A stretch of 16,783 nucleotides of DNA. Origin: CAYOPZ01 sp964406005 (GTDB taxonomy: Bacteria > Bacteroidota > Bacteroidia > Bacteroidales > SM23-62). The stretch covers positions 1-16,783 of the forward strand of contig CAYOPZ010000053.1 of NCBI GenBank assembly GCA_964406005.1, given 5' to 3'. Both the position numbers and the translations under genes were made by a program. Of this stretch, positions 7,222 through 15,477 are shown piece by piece; positions within the stretch are counted from its first letter, which is position 1; each line of letters opens with the position of its first letter. The notes beneath the pieces were generated by a model. The model did not search any database. It saw only the letters and a program-made list of their open reading frames with translations, and had not been told where the DNA came from.

Positions 7222-9687
7222 CTAGTTGTTTTCTTCTCCATTCATATATCCCTGGACCTTGGTAACTGAAGCAATGGAATCGCCTTCCCTCAAATTGATA
7301 AGCTTTACTCCCTGAGTGGCCCTGCCCATTACTCTCATGTCCGTGACAGGCATACGGATGGCAATGCCGGATTTATTTATGATCATAAGGTCGTCAATAT
7401 CTGTAACTTCTTTAATGGCAATGAGTTGTCCGGTTTTTTCCGTGATATTTATTGTCTTTACACCCTTGCCTCCCCGGTTGGTGATCCGGTAGTCTTCGAC
7501 ATCGGATCTTTTTCCGAAACCCTTTTCAGAGACCACCAGGATTCCACTCCCGTGGTCCTCCAGGCATACCATTCCAACTACCGCATCTCCGGGATCATCT
7601 GACAGTTTTATTCCTCTGACGCCAGCGGCATTACGCCCCATGGGCCTGACCGTCTTTTCATTAAAACGTATGGCTTTTCCTGAACGGTTGGCCAGCAGGA
7701 TCTCTGCATTGCCGTTTGTCAGCCTGGCTTCTATAAGGGTATCTCCTTCCCTGACATTAATGGCAATAATTCCATTCTGCCTGGGCCGGGAATATGCCTC
7801 CAGGGATGTTTTTTTAATGATGCCGCGGGAAGTACATATTACAATGAAATTATTATTGATATATGCGGGATCGGAAAGGTTCTGGACATTGATAAATGCA
7901 AGGACCTTATCATCCGGATCGATGTTGATAAGGTTCTGGATGGCCCTTCCCTTTGATGTACGTGTACCCTCCGGGATCTCATAAACCTTCAGCCAGTAGC
8001 ATTTCCCTTTTTCCGTGAAAAAAAGCATTGTATTATGCATGGTGGCTGAATACATATGTTCGAGAAAATCTTCATCACGGGTCGTGGATCCTTTGGAACC
8101 GACCCCTCCCCTTCCCTGCGTACGGAATTCAGAAAGCGGTGTACGTTTGATATAACCCAGGTGTGATATGGTGATGACCATCTCTTCATCGGCATAAAAA
8201 TCTTCTGGGTTGAATTCCTCTGCATTTGGGACGATTTCAGTTCTCCGCTGATCACCGTACTTTTCCCTTATCTCAAGCAACTCTTCCTTTATGATTTGCA
8301 TGCGCAGTCCTTCATCAGACAATACTTTCCTGTAATAGCTGATTAAATCCTTCAGTTCCTGGTATTCGTCCTTTATTTTTTCACGTTCAAGACCCGTTAA
8401 CCGTTGTAACCGCATATCCAGGATGGCTTTGGCCTGTATCTCAGTCAGTTCGAATTTTTGCATAAGGCCTTCCCTGGCAATATCAGGAGTCTTCGAACCC
8501 CGTATCAATTTGATCACTTCATCCAGGTTGTCGAGGGCAACCAGCAAGCCTTCCAGGATATGGGCCCTTTTTTCAGCCTGATCCAGCTCATATTTGGTCC
8601 GGCGAACGACAACTTCATGCCGGTGCTTGATAAAATATCCGATAATCTGCTTCAGGTTCAGTGTTCTGGGTCTTCCATTGACCAGCGCAATATTATTAAC
8701 ATTAAAGCTTGCCTGAAGTTGAGTATATTTAAGTAGCTTATTAAGAATAACATTTGCATTAACATCTTTTTTCAGGATAATCACAATGCGCATGCCATTC
8801 CTGTCAGATTCGTCATTTATATATGATATTCCTTCTATTTTTTTCTCGTTGATCAGATCGGCTGTTTTTTTGATCATTTCAGCCTTATTCACGAGGTATG
8901 GTATCTCTGAGACGATGATTTTTTCCCTGCCGGAAGAAGTCGTTTCAAATTCCGTTTTGGCACGCATTACAATCTTTCCCCTGCCGGTCCGGTAGGCTTC
9001 CTGTACTCCCTGGTATCCGTAAATAAGACCTCCTGTAGGAAAATCCGGTGCCTTAATAATGTCAATCAGATCGTTTACGCTTATCTGGGGATTATCAATA
9101 CTGGCTACAATGGCATCAATTGAATCACTGAGATTGTGCGGCGGCATATTGGTTGCCATCCCCACTGCAATTCCTGACGCACCATTCACAAGGAGCAAGG
9201 GGATACGCGAAGGCAGTACCGTGGGTTCCTGCAATGAGTCATCGAAGTTAAGCTGGAAATCAACCGTGTTCTTGTCTATATCCGACAAGGTTTCTTCGGC
9301 GATTTTCTGAAGCCTTGCTTCTGTATACCTCATAGCAGCCGGACTGTCTCCGTCTACCGAACCGAAATTCCCCTGCCCGTCAATCAGAGGGTATCGGAGA
9401 GACCACTCCTGTGCCATCCTTACCATAGCTTCATATACCGATGAATCCCCATGGGGATGATATTTCCCCAGAACCTCCCCGACGATCCTGGCCGATTTTT
9501 TGTAAGCCCTGTTCGATAAAAGGCCGAGCTCGGACATTCCATATAATACACGCCTGTGAACAGGCTTCAATCCGTCTCTGACATCCGGTAAAGCCCTTGA
9601 AACAATTACCGACATCGAATAATCGATGTAGGCCGATTTCATCTCCTCTTCAATATTGATTTTTATTACCTTTTCTCCTTCAGCCAT
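7222..9687 (-). CDS. gyrA: DNA gyrase subunit A
   Basis: Subunit of the type II topoisomerase that puts negative supercoils into DNA; works as GyrA2GyrB2 in the cytoplasm. The protein is 821 aa from the ATG at 9687 (a TTG codon directly before it is in frame but less likely the start). The breakage-reunion domain is at the N-terminus, with SRALPDVRDGLKPVHRR (30-46), the quinolone-determining region HPHGDSSVYEAM and the catalytic Tyr121 in AMRYTEAR. The quinolone-interaction positions are Ser82 and Glu86, i.e. a Ser and an acidic residue as in sensitive enzymes. The C-terminal beta-pinwheel begins near residue 500; its GyrA box reads QGRGGVG (524-530), differing from the E. coli QRRGGKG. No truncation or frameshift. 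It diverges from clpC and is followed by the TPR gene. Confidence 0.98.
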   Translation of the reverse strand: MAEGEKVIKINIEEEMKSAYIDYSMSVIVSRALPDVRDGLKPVHRRVLYGMSELGLLSNRAYKKSARIVGEVLGKYHPHGDSSVYEAMVRMAQEWSLRYPLIDGQGNFGSVDGDSPAAMRYTEARLQKIAEETLSDIDKNTVDFQLNFDDSLQEPTVLPSRIPLLLVNGASGIAVGMATNMPPHNLSDSIDAIVASIDNPQISVNDLIDIIKAPDFPTGGLIYGYQGVQEAYRTGRGKIVMRAKTEFETTSSGREKIIVSEIPYLVNKAEMIKKTADLINEKKIEGISYINDESDRNGMRIVIILKKDVNANVILNKLLKYTQLQASFNVNNIALVNGRPRTLNLKQIIGYFIKHRHEVVVRRTKYELDQAEKRAHILEGLLVALDNLDEVIKLIRGSKTPDIAREGLMQKFELTEIQAKAILDMRLQRLTGLEREKIKDEYQELKDLISYYRKVLSDEGLRMQIIKEELLEIREKYGDQRRTEIVPNAEEFNPEDFYADEEMVITISHLGYIKRTPLSEFRTQGRGGVGSKGSTTRDEDFLEHMYSATMHNTMLFFTEKGKCYWLKVYEIPEGTRTSKGRAIQNLINIDPDDKVLAFINVQNLSDPAYINNNFIVICTSRGIIKKTSLEAYSRPRQNGIIAINVREGDTLIEARLTNGNAEILLANRSGKAIRFNEKTVRPMGRNAAGVRGIKLSDDPGDAVVGMVCLEDHGSGILVVSEKGFGKRSDVEDYRITNRGGKGVKTINITEKTGQLIAIKEVTDIDDLMIINKSGIAIRMPVTDMRVMGRATQGVKLINLREGDSIASVTKVQGYMNGEENN

Positions 9688-9900
9688 CAATTAAATTATT
9701 CAGGGTTTTGCGAATTTGCAATCTTTAATTCTTCTAATAGCAGAATCCAAACCCGAAATTACTGATTTATTGCCTATTTTCACTGCATTTGAATGTGTAT
9801 TTTTTCAACATGGTCTGTTTATATTTGTTACTGATATTATTGTTATATTTGCAATCAAATATGTATTTTTAATCTAAGTATAGTCAACGTTTCAGAGAAG
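9688..9900. promoter_or_regulatory. Divergent intergenic region between gyrA and clpC
   Basis: AT-rich region with no open reading frame, which must hold the start signals of both genes. On the plus strand there are two copies of TATATTTG (9820-9827 and 9844-9851), the Bacteroidota -7 pattern. The second has TTTG 16 bases upstream (9824-9827), the best clpC promoter candidate, giving a leader of about 45 bases. An inverted repeat ATATTTG-CAAT-CAAATAT (9845-9862) overlaps the second copy. I could not place a convincing gyrA promoter on the minus strand. Confidence 0.45.
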
Positions 9901-12453
9901 ATGGATGCCAGGTTTTCGCAACGCATCAAGGATGTTCTGTCCTACAGTAAAGAGGAAGCAATCCGTCTTGGTAATGCCCACATCAGCACAGAGCATTTGT
10001 TTCTTGGCATTTTAAGAGACGGAGAAGGTCTCGCCATAGATATATTGATCCTTATGGGAGTGGAATTATATGATTTGAGAAGATCGATAGAAGAATTGAT
10101 TCGCCCCGAAAGCACTATGAAAATAAGGGATACGGATAATATTCCCCTGTTAAAAAGTGCCGAAAAGGTATTGAAGCTGGTTTATCTCGAAGCCAAATCC
10201 CTGCATGATGACACCATTGATACAGGACATTTGTTGCTGGCCATAATGAAGGATGAGAATTCCATTACAACCCAGGTACTGAAGGAATATGATATCAGTT
10301 ATGATACGATCCGGGCTGAACTCGAAAGCACAAAGAAAGGAACAAAGTCCGAATTCCCGGGTGACGACGATGATGATGAGGAGGTTAAGGGGCAGTTCGA
10401 AGGATCCAAAAGCGGAGCCGGGTCCCAGCCGGGAGGAAAATCCAGCTCGGAGACACCTGTGCTGGATAATTTCGGTATCGACCTTACAAAGGCAGCAGAG
10501 GAAAACAGGCTGGATCCTATTGTCGGAAGGGAAAGGGAGATTGAGAGACTGGCCCAGATCCTGAGCCGCAGAAAGAAAAACAACCCCATCCTGATAGGTG
10601 AGCCGGGTGTCGGAAAATCTGCGATTGTCGAAGGACTTGCAAACCGGATCGTACAACGTAAGGTATCCCGCGTGCTTTTTGATAAGCGTGTGGTGACACT
10701 CGACCTTGCCAGCATTGTTGCCGGTACAAAATACCGGGGACAGTTTGAGGAACGCATGAAAGCAATCCTGAACGAACTCGGCAAGACCTCCAGTATCATT
10801 CTGTTCATTGATGAGATTCACACCATTGTCGGTGCTGGCGGCGCTACGGGATCACTTGATGCTGCCAATATGCTGAAACCCGCCCTTGCACGGGGTGAGA
10901 TACAGTGTATAGGTGCCACAACACTGGATGAATATCGTCAGCACATCGAAAAGGACGGCGCCCTGGAAAGACGCTTCCAGAAGGTTATGGTGGAACCGAC
11001 CGATGCGGAGGAGACGATTGAGATACTCAACAATATCAAGGAGAGATACGAGGAACATCACAATGTCAATTACAATGAGGAGGCAATCCATGCCTGCGTG
11101 GCCCTGACACAGCGGTACATCAGCGACAGGCACCTGCCCGATAAGGCCATTGACGCTCTGGACGAGGCAGGCTCAAGGGTTCATATTTCAAACATTGTGG
11201 TTCCGGACAGGATTCTCAAACTTGAGGCAGAAATAGAGGAGACCAAAAAGGAAAAAATCAGGGCCGTTAAAAACCAGAATTTTGAAAGGGCCGCCAGTTT
11301 TCGCGACAAGGAAAAGGAATACCTTGAATTGCTTGAACAGGAAAAGTCCAAATGGGAAAAAGAACTTACCAGGAACAGGGAACTTGTTGACGAGAACAAG
11401 GTGGCTGAAGTGGTTGCCATGATGACCGGGGTACCTGTTCAGAGGATCGCACAGGCAGAAGGTACACGCCTGCTTGCCATGGGCGACGAATTGAAGACCA
11501 GTGTAATCGGCCAGGATGAAGCCATTGCTAAAGTGGTCAAATCCATTCAAAGGAACAGGGCCGGACTGAAAGATCCGAACAAACCGATCGGAACATTTAT
11601 TTTTCTCGGACCCACCGGGGTCGGGAAAACGCAACTGGCAAAGATACTTGCCCGGTATCTTTTTGATTCGGCAGAGAATCTGATCCGGATCGATATGAGT
11701 GAGTATATGGAGAAATTCTCAGTTTCGCGTTTGGTCGGGGCTCCCCCCGGTTATGTGGGATATGAAGAAGGCGGGCAGCTTACGGAAAAAGTCCGGCGGA
11801 AACCGTATACAGTGGTTTTGCTGGATGAAATAGAAAAAGCGCACCCGGATGTGTATCATATTCTGTTGCAGGTAATGGATGAAGGACAGTTGACGGACAG
11901 CCTGGGACGACGGGTAGATTTCAGGAATACGATCGTGATCATGACTTCCAACATTGGTACCAGGCAGCTGAAGGATTTCGGCCGTGGCGTGGGATTTGAC
12001 ACAAAGGCGAGACAGGAATCCACGAACGAATATGTGAAATCCGTCATCCAGAAAGCACTTAAGAATGTTTTTTCGCCTGAATTCCTGAACAGGATCGATG
12101 ATGTGGTGCTTTTCAATGCACTCACACGTGATGATATTCACAAGATCATCGATATTGAACTGAAAGGCCTGTATGAAAGGATCATGCAACTCGGATATCA
12201 GGTCCGGCTTTCGGATGCGGCAAAAGATTTTATTGTCGACAAGGGATACGACATACAGTATGGTGCCCGGCCTTTGAAACGGGCCATTCAGAAATACCTG
12301 GAAGATCCCATGGCAGAGGTGCTGATATCGGCCGATATTGCCGAAGGGGATACCGTGGCTGTCGGATTCGACGAGAAGAAGGAAGAGATCACGGTAAAGA
12401 TTCAGAAGCCCGGAAAAAGAACTCCTGTTAAAAAACAAAGCGGAAAAGCTTAG
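9901..12453 (+). CDS. clpC: ATP-dependent Clp protease ATP-binding subunit ClpC
   Basis: Hsp100 unfoldase that feeds substrates to ClpP. At 850 aa it is slightly longer than typical ClpC (about 810-820). Order of parts: Clp_N double repeat (about 1-145, with HISTEHLFLGIL), an acidic and then Gly/Ser-rich linker (about 150-186, including a run of five Asp), AAA1 with Walker A GEPGVGKS (233-240) and Walker B ILFIDEIHT (about 300-308), a middle domain with the UVR motif (about 440-490), and AAA2 with Walker A GPTGVGKT (570-577), Walker B VVLLDEIEKAHPD and VGF (697-699), a candidate for the ClpP-docking loop. The short middle domain with a UVR motif separates it from ClpB. A basic C-terminal tail follows residue 835. 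Start ATG 9901 has no strong ribosome binding site. The stop is two bases from the rimO stop on the other strand. No clpP is in the window. Confidence 0.96.
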   Translation: MDARFSQRIKDVLSYSKEEAIRLGNAHISTEHLFLGILRDGEGLAIDILILMGVELYDLRRSIEELIRPESTMKIRDTDNIPLLKSAEKVLKLVYLEAKSLHDDTIDTGHLLLAIMKDENSITTQVLKEYDISYDTIRAELESTKKGTKSEFPGDDDDDEEVKGQFEGSKSGAGSQPGGKSSSETPVLDNFGIDLTKAAEENRLDPIVGREREIERLAQILSRRKKNNPILIGEPGVGKSAIVEGLANRIVQRKVSRVLFDKRVVTLDLASIVAGTKYRGQFEERMKAILNELGKTSSIILFIDEIHTIVGAGGATGSLDAANMLKPALARGEIQCIGATTLDEYRQHIEKDGALERRFQKVMVEPTDAEETIEILNNIKERYEEHHNVNYNEEAIHACVALTQRYISDRHLPDKAIDALDEAGSRVHISNIVVPDRILKLEAEIEETKKEKIRAVKNQNFERAASFRDKEKEYLELLEQEKSKWEKELTRNRELVDENKVAEVVAMMTGVPVQRIAQAEGTRLLAMGDELKTSVIGQDEAIAKVVKSIQRNRAGLKDPNKPIGTFIFLGPTGVGKTQLAKILARYLFDSAENLIRIDMSEYMEKFSVSRLVGAPPGYVGYEEGGQLTEKVRRKPYTVVLLDEIEKAHPDVYHILLQVMDEGQLTDSLGRRVDFRNTIVIMTSNIGTRQLKDFGRGVGFDTKARQESTNEYVKSVIQKALKNVFSPEFLNRIDDVVLFNALTRDDIHKIIDIELKGLYERIMQLGYQVRLSDAAKDFIVDKGYDIQYGARPLKRAIQKYLEDPMAEVLISADIAEGDTVAVGFDEKKEEITVKIQKPGKRTPVKKQSGKA

Positions 12454-12455
12454 GA

Positions 12456-13763
12456 TCAAAGGGCAAATCCCTGCAGATCGTAGTCCCCTGCTTCCGTGAT
12501 GTGAACATTTACAAAATCACCGATGGTCAGAGCTGACTTCGATGTGACAATGATCTCATTGTCAACTTCGGGAGAATCGAATTCTGTCCGTCCTGTATAA
12601 TACTTCCCCTCCTGCCTGTCAATGATCACCTTCAGTATGGTGCCGATCCGCTGCCGGTTTATTTTAAAAGAGATCGATTGCTGGATCTGCATCAACTCTT
12701 CAAGCCGGGCTTGTTTTACAGATGAAGGAATACTGTCCTTCAGGTTACCGGCACCCCAGGTCCCCTCCTCTTCTGAGTAGGTAAATACTCCCATCCGCTC
12801 AAAACGGACCGCCTGTACCAACTCTTTCAATTCCCGGAATTCCTCTTCTCCTTCACCCGGATGCCCTGTGAGCAGGGTCGTCCGGATGGCCGTTCCGGGG
12901 AGCTTTTCCCTGATTTTATTGAGCATGTGCAGTATTTCCGAACGGGTAATGCCCCTGTGCATTTTCTGCAGAACCGTATCCGATATGTGCTGGATGGGTA
13001 TATCCAGGTAATTGCAGATCCTGGGTTGGGACTTTATCCTTTCCAGTACATTTTCAGGAAACTCCGCCGGATGGACATATTGCAGGCGGATCCATTCTAT
13101 GCCCCGGATTTCAACGAGTGTATCGAGCAATCGTGCCAGCTCCCTTTTCCCGTAAAGGTCCGTACCATACGCAGTAAGGTCTTGCGCAATGAGTATCAGT
13201 TCTTTTACTCCCGAGGTCGAAAGATATTCCGCCTCTCCTTTAAGTTCTTCAACGGACCGTGATACCTGTTTCCCCCGGATCAGGGGGATGGCGCAAAACG
13301 AACATTTCCGGTCACATCCTTCGGATATCTTGAGGTATGCATAATGTGCGGGAGTAATGCGTTTCCTTTCCCCTGTAATCTCCTTATCCGGATCCGCTCC
13401 CAGCTGTTCCAGTATTGCTTTCATGTCCCGAACTCCGAAATACCTGTCCACCTCAGGTATTTCCTTTCTGAGTTCATGCATGTATCGTTCTGAAAGGCAT
13501 CCGATTACATACAGATAGTCGAGCCTTCCCTCTTTTTTCTCACGGGCATACCACAAAATGGTATCAATGGATTCCTGCCTGGCGTCCTGTATGAATCCGC
13601 ATGTATTGATGATCGCTGTCCGGGCATCCGAAATGTCCTGGTCATAAACGACTTCCATCCCCTGTTTTTCGATTTGTTTCATCAATATTTCCGAATCCAC
13701 TATATTCCTGGCACAGCCAAGCGTTACAACATTGATCTTATGTGCAGGGGATTTGATTTTCAT
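12456..13763 (-). CDS. rimO: Ribosomal protein S12 methylthiotransferase RimO
   Basis: Radical-SAM enzyme that adds a methylthio group to the conserved Asp of ribosomal protein S12. 435 aa, the usual length. The N-terminal MTTase domain carries three cluster cysteines (Cys17 in TLGCARN, Cys55 in NTCGF, Cys89 in VIGCLSER). The radical-SAM motif CDRKCSFC gives Cys150, Cys154 and Cys157 for the second 4Fe-4S cluster. The C-terminal TRAM domain is about 373-434. The RimO-type signature (TLGCARNIVDSE and ISEGCDRKCSFCAIP) separates it from MiaB. It lies 17 bases after ftsY, so is probably cotranscribed with it. Confidence 0.96.
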   Translation of the reverse strand: MKIKSPAHKINVVTLGCARNIVDSEILMKQIEKQGMEVVYDQDISDARTAIINTCGFIQDARQESIDTILWYAREKKEGRLDYLYVIGCLSERYMHELRKEIPEVDRYFGVRDMKAILEQLGADPDKEITGERKRITPAHYAYLKISEGCDRKCSFCAIPLIRGKQVSRSVEELKGEAEYLSTSGVKELILIAQDLTAYGTDLYGKRELARLLDTLVEIRGIEWIRLQYVHPAEFPENVLERIKSQPRICNYLDIPIQHISDTVLQKMHRGITRSEILHMLNKIREKLPGTAIRTTLLTGHPGEGEEEFRELKELVQAVRFERMGVFTYSEEEGTWGAGNLKDSIPSSVKQARLEELMQIQQSISFKINRQRIGTILKVIIDRQEGKYYTGRTEFDSPEVDNEIIVTSKSALTIGDFVNVHITEAGDYDLQGFAL

Positions 13764-13780
13764 GGTTGCGGGCAGGGAAC

Positions 13781-14722
13781 TCAGCTAAAGAGGGAGTCTA
13801 CAAACTCATCTTTGTTGAAAACCTGCAGGTCCTGTAATTTTTCTCCAATGCCGATGTATTTCACGGGGATCCTGAACTGGTGAGAAACACCTATGACCAC
13901 TCCTCCTTTGGCAGTTCCGTCAAGTTTGGTGAGTGCCAGGGCATTAACCTCTGTAGCTTCGGTGAATTGCCTGGCCTGTTCGAATGCATTCTGGCCGGTC
14001 GATCCGTCGAGGATCAGAAGGATTTCATGCGGCGCTCCGGGGATTACCTTGGTCATTACCCTTTTTATTTTGGTGAGCTCGTTCATCAGATTCACCTTGT
14101 TGTGGAGTCGGCCGGCCGTATCGATGATCACCACATCAACATCGTTGGCCACTGCTGAGGACAGGGCGTCAAAAGCAACGGATGCCGGATCGGATCCCAT
14201 TTCCTGCCTGATGATTTCCACACCTGCACTTTCAGCCCAGATGCTGAGCTGGTCTACGGCTGCAGCCCGGAAGGTATCAGCCGCACCCATGTACACTTTC
14301 CTTCCGGCCTGTTTGAAATGCCAGGCCAGTTTCCCGATGGTGGTGGTCTTCCCCACACCGTTGACTCCGACGACCATGATCACATACGGCTTTGCCGGCA
14401 GCGGATCATGAAATGAGAAATTCACTTCATTGCCCTGCTCGGACAGGAGTCCTGCTATTTCTTCTTTCAATATCACATTCAGTTCGTCCGTACCAAGGTA
14501 CTTATCACGGGCTACCCTTGACTCGATGCGTTCGATGATGTTGACTGTGGTTGTCACGCCCACATCAGAAGTGATAAGGACTTCTTCCAGCCTGTCAAGA
14601 ACTTCTTCATCGACCCTTGATTTTCCGGCAACTGCCCTGGTAAGTTTCTTGAACACGCTCTCCTTGGTCTTTTCCAGACCTTTGTTCAGAGATTCTTTTT
14701 TTTCTTTTGAAAATATTCCCAT
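13781..14722 (-). CDS. ftsY: Signal recognition particle receptor FtsY
   Basis: SRP GTPase that docks ribosome-SRP complexes at the membrane for cotranslational insertion. 313 aa, with only a short basic and helical N-terminus instead of the long acidic A domain of E. coli FtsY. The N domain is about 20-95. G domain: GVNGVGKTT P-loop (119-127), the DTFRAAA stretch (149-155), DTAGR (201-205), TKLDGTAKGG (265-274). The C-terminal GIGEKLQDLQVF is typical of FtsY. Start ATG 14722 gives MGIFSKEKKE. An intrinsic terminator-like hairpin ends six bases before this start, an odd position (see findings). Confidence 0.97.
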   Translation of the reverse strand: MGIFSKEKKESLNKGLEKTKESVFKKLTRAVAGKSRVDEEVLDRLEEVLITSDVGVTTTVNIIERIESRVARDKYLGTDELNVILKEEIAGLLSEQGNEVNFSFHDPLPAKPYVIMVVGVNGVGKTTTIGKLAWHFKQAGRKVYMGAADTFRAAAVDQLSIWAESAGVEIIRQEMGSDPASVAFDALSSAVANDVDVVIIDTAGRLHNKVNLMNELTKIKRVMTKVIPGAPHEILLILDGSTGQNAFEQARQFTEATEVNALALTKLDGTAKGGVVIGVSHQFRIPVKYIGIGEKLQDLQVFNKDEFVDSLFS

Positions 14723-14727
14723 GATAT

Positions 14728-14757
14728 AAAAAAAGCTTCCTTGAATTAAGAAAGCTT
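14728..14757 (-). terminator. Intrinsic terminator or attenuator directly before ftsY
   Basis: On the minus strand, AAGCTTTCTT (14757-14748), loop AATTC, AAGGAAGCTT (14742-14733) form ten pairs including one G-U, followed by a run of T on the minus strand (14734-14728). It lies 28 bases after the DUF4295 stop and ends six bases before the ftsY ATG. It would stop most transcription from the ribosomal-protein genes, or act as a partial terminator setting ftsY and rimO levels. Confidence 0.75.
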
Positions 14758-14785
14758 CACTTAGATACCCCTGATTGGTGAAATT

Positions 14786-14944
14786 CTATTCAGCCCTTTT
14801 GAAAAAATCGGCAATATGATCGTTATGTACGACTTCTTCCTCAAATACATAGGCACCCGTATCTTTCGACTTCACCATTCGTATACACTTTGTGAATTTC
14901 TTGCCTACTCCGCTCTGTAATGTTGCAACTGACTTTTTTGCCAT
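14786..14944 (-). CDS. DUF4295 family small basic protein
   Basis: A 52-aa reading frame running from ATG 14944 to TAG 14786: it begins MAKKSVATLQSGVGKKFTK and ends with ADFFKRAE. I recognise it as DUF4295, a short Lys-rich protein found in Bacteroidota right after the L33 gene; the internal Met-Val-Lys-Ser and Thr-Gly-Ala-Tyr stretch fits that family. It starts six bases after rpmG, so it belongs to the same transcript. Its constant place next to L28 and L33 and its basic nature suggest a ribosome-associated role, which is inference only. The function is unknown. Confidence 0.88.
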   Translation of the reverse strand: MAKKSVATLQSGVGKKFTKCIRMVKSKDTGAYVFEEEVVHNDHIADFFKRAE

Positions 14945-14950
14945 CGTGCA

Positions 14951-15133
14951 TTATTTTGTTTCACGGTGAATCGTATACTTTTTCAGAATGGGATTGTATT
15001 TTTTTAACTCAAGCCTGTCCGGTGTATTTTTCCGGTTCTTGGTTGTTATGTACCGGGAGGTTCCCGGCATTCCGCTATCCTTGTGTTCCGTACATTCCAG
15101 GATGACCTGCTGTCTGTTTCCCTTCTTGGCCAT
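14951..15133 (-). CDS. rpmG: 50S ribosomal protein L33
   Basis: 60-aa basic protein of the large ribosomal subunit, near the E site. It begins MAKKGNRQQVILECTEHKDSG and contains the typical SRYITTKNRKNTPDRLELKKYNP core and a basic C-terminus. It has a single Cys (Cys14) and so is the zinc-free form without the two CxxC pairs. It lies 17 bases after rpmB and six before the DUF4295 gene. Confidence 0.97.
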   Translation of the reverse strand: MAKKGNRQQVILECTEHKDSGMPGTSRYITTKNRKNTPDRLELKKYNPILKKYTIHRETK

Positions 15134-15150
15134 TCTATCGAAGCTTAAAT

Positions 15151-15393
15151 TCAGTAATTCTTAATAAATCCCTTTTCCACTGCTTCATCCAGGGCTTTCT
15201 TCAATCCTTTTTTATTGATGACACGGATCCCCGAGGCAGATACCCTGAGCCTTATCCAGCGATCCTCTTCAGGAAGATAAAAACGCTTATCGAACAGGTT
15301 CGGATAAAACTTTCTTCGCGTCCTTCTGTTTGAGTGAGAAACATTGTTTCCCGCCATCACTTTCTTTCCTGTAATCTGACAAACTCTTCCCAT
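15151..15393 (-). CDS. rpmB: 50S ribosomal protein L28
   Basis: 80-aa large-subunit ribosomal protein. It begins MGRVCQITGKK, contains the family's NNVSHSNRRTRRKFYPN stretch (16-32) and the RVSASGIRVINKKGL segment (50-64). Only one Cys (Cys5) is present, so this is the zinc-independent form. First gene of the L28-L33-DUF4295 unit, preceded by an 84-base gap after cinA. Confidence 0.97.
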   Translation of the reverse strand: MGRVCQITGKKVMAGNNVSHSNRRTRRKFYPNLFDKRFYLPEEDRWIRLRVSASGIRVINKKGLKKALDEAVEKGFIKNY

Positions 15394-15477
15394 TTTTTTG
15401 TGTCGATCGCCTCATTTTTAAACAGTTCGCAAATAACGCGAATTTTCTTTAATTAATCAAATATATTCCGGACAAAA
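15394..15477 (-). promoter_or_regulatory. Leader/promoter region of the ribosomal-protein genes
   Basis: AT-rich gap between cinA and rpmB. Minus-strand TATATTTG (15465 to 15458) matches the Bacteroidota -7 element, without a well-spaced TTTG upstream. A small inverted repeat TTCGC-AAATAAC-GCGAA (15426-15442) lies between this and rpmB and would fall inside the leader RNA. Either may be chance. Confidence 0.35.

Noticed and set aside
7222..9687. Quinolone resistance change in GyrA.
   Set aside because: The two key positions are Ser82 and Glu86, an ordinary sensitive-type pair.
10150..10821. Long minus-strand reading frame (223 codons) inside clpC.
   Set aside because: It is opposite the conserved ClpC N-domain and AAA1 codons, and its product is Cys/Phe-rich with no recognisable domain. 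It is a shadow of clpC.
11719..12459. Long minus-strand reading frame (246 codons) across the end of clpC.
   Set aside because: It mirrors the AAA2 coding frame of clpC and has no domain motif or start signal.
13893..14411. Plus-strand reading frame (172 codons) opposite ftsY.
   Set aside because: It lies over the FtsY GTPase motifs, is low-complexity Ser/Thr/Pro-rich, and has no upstream signal.
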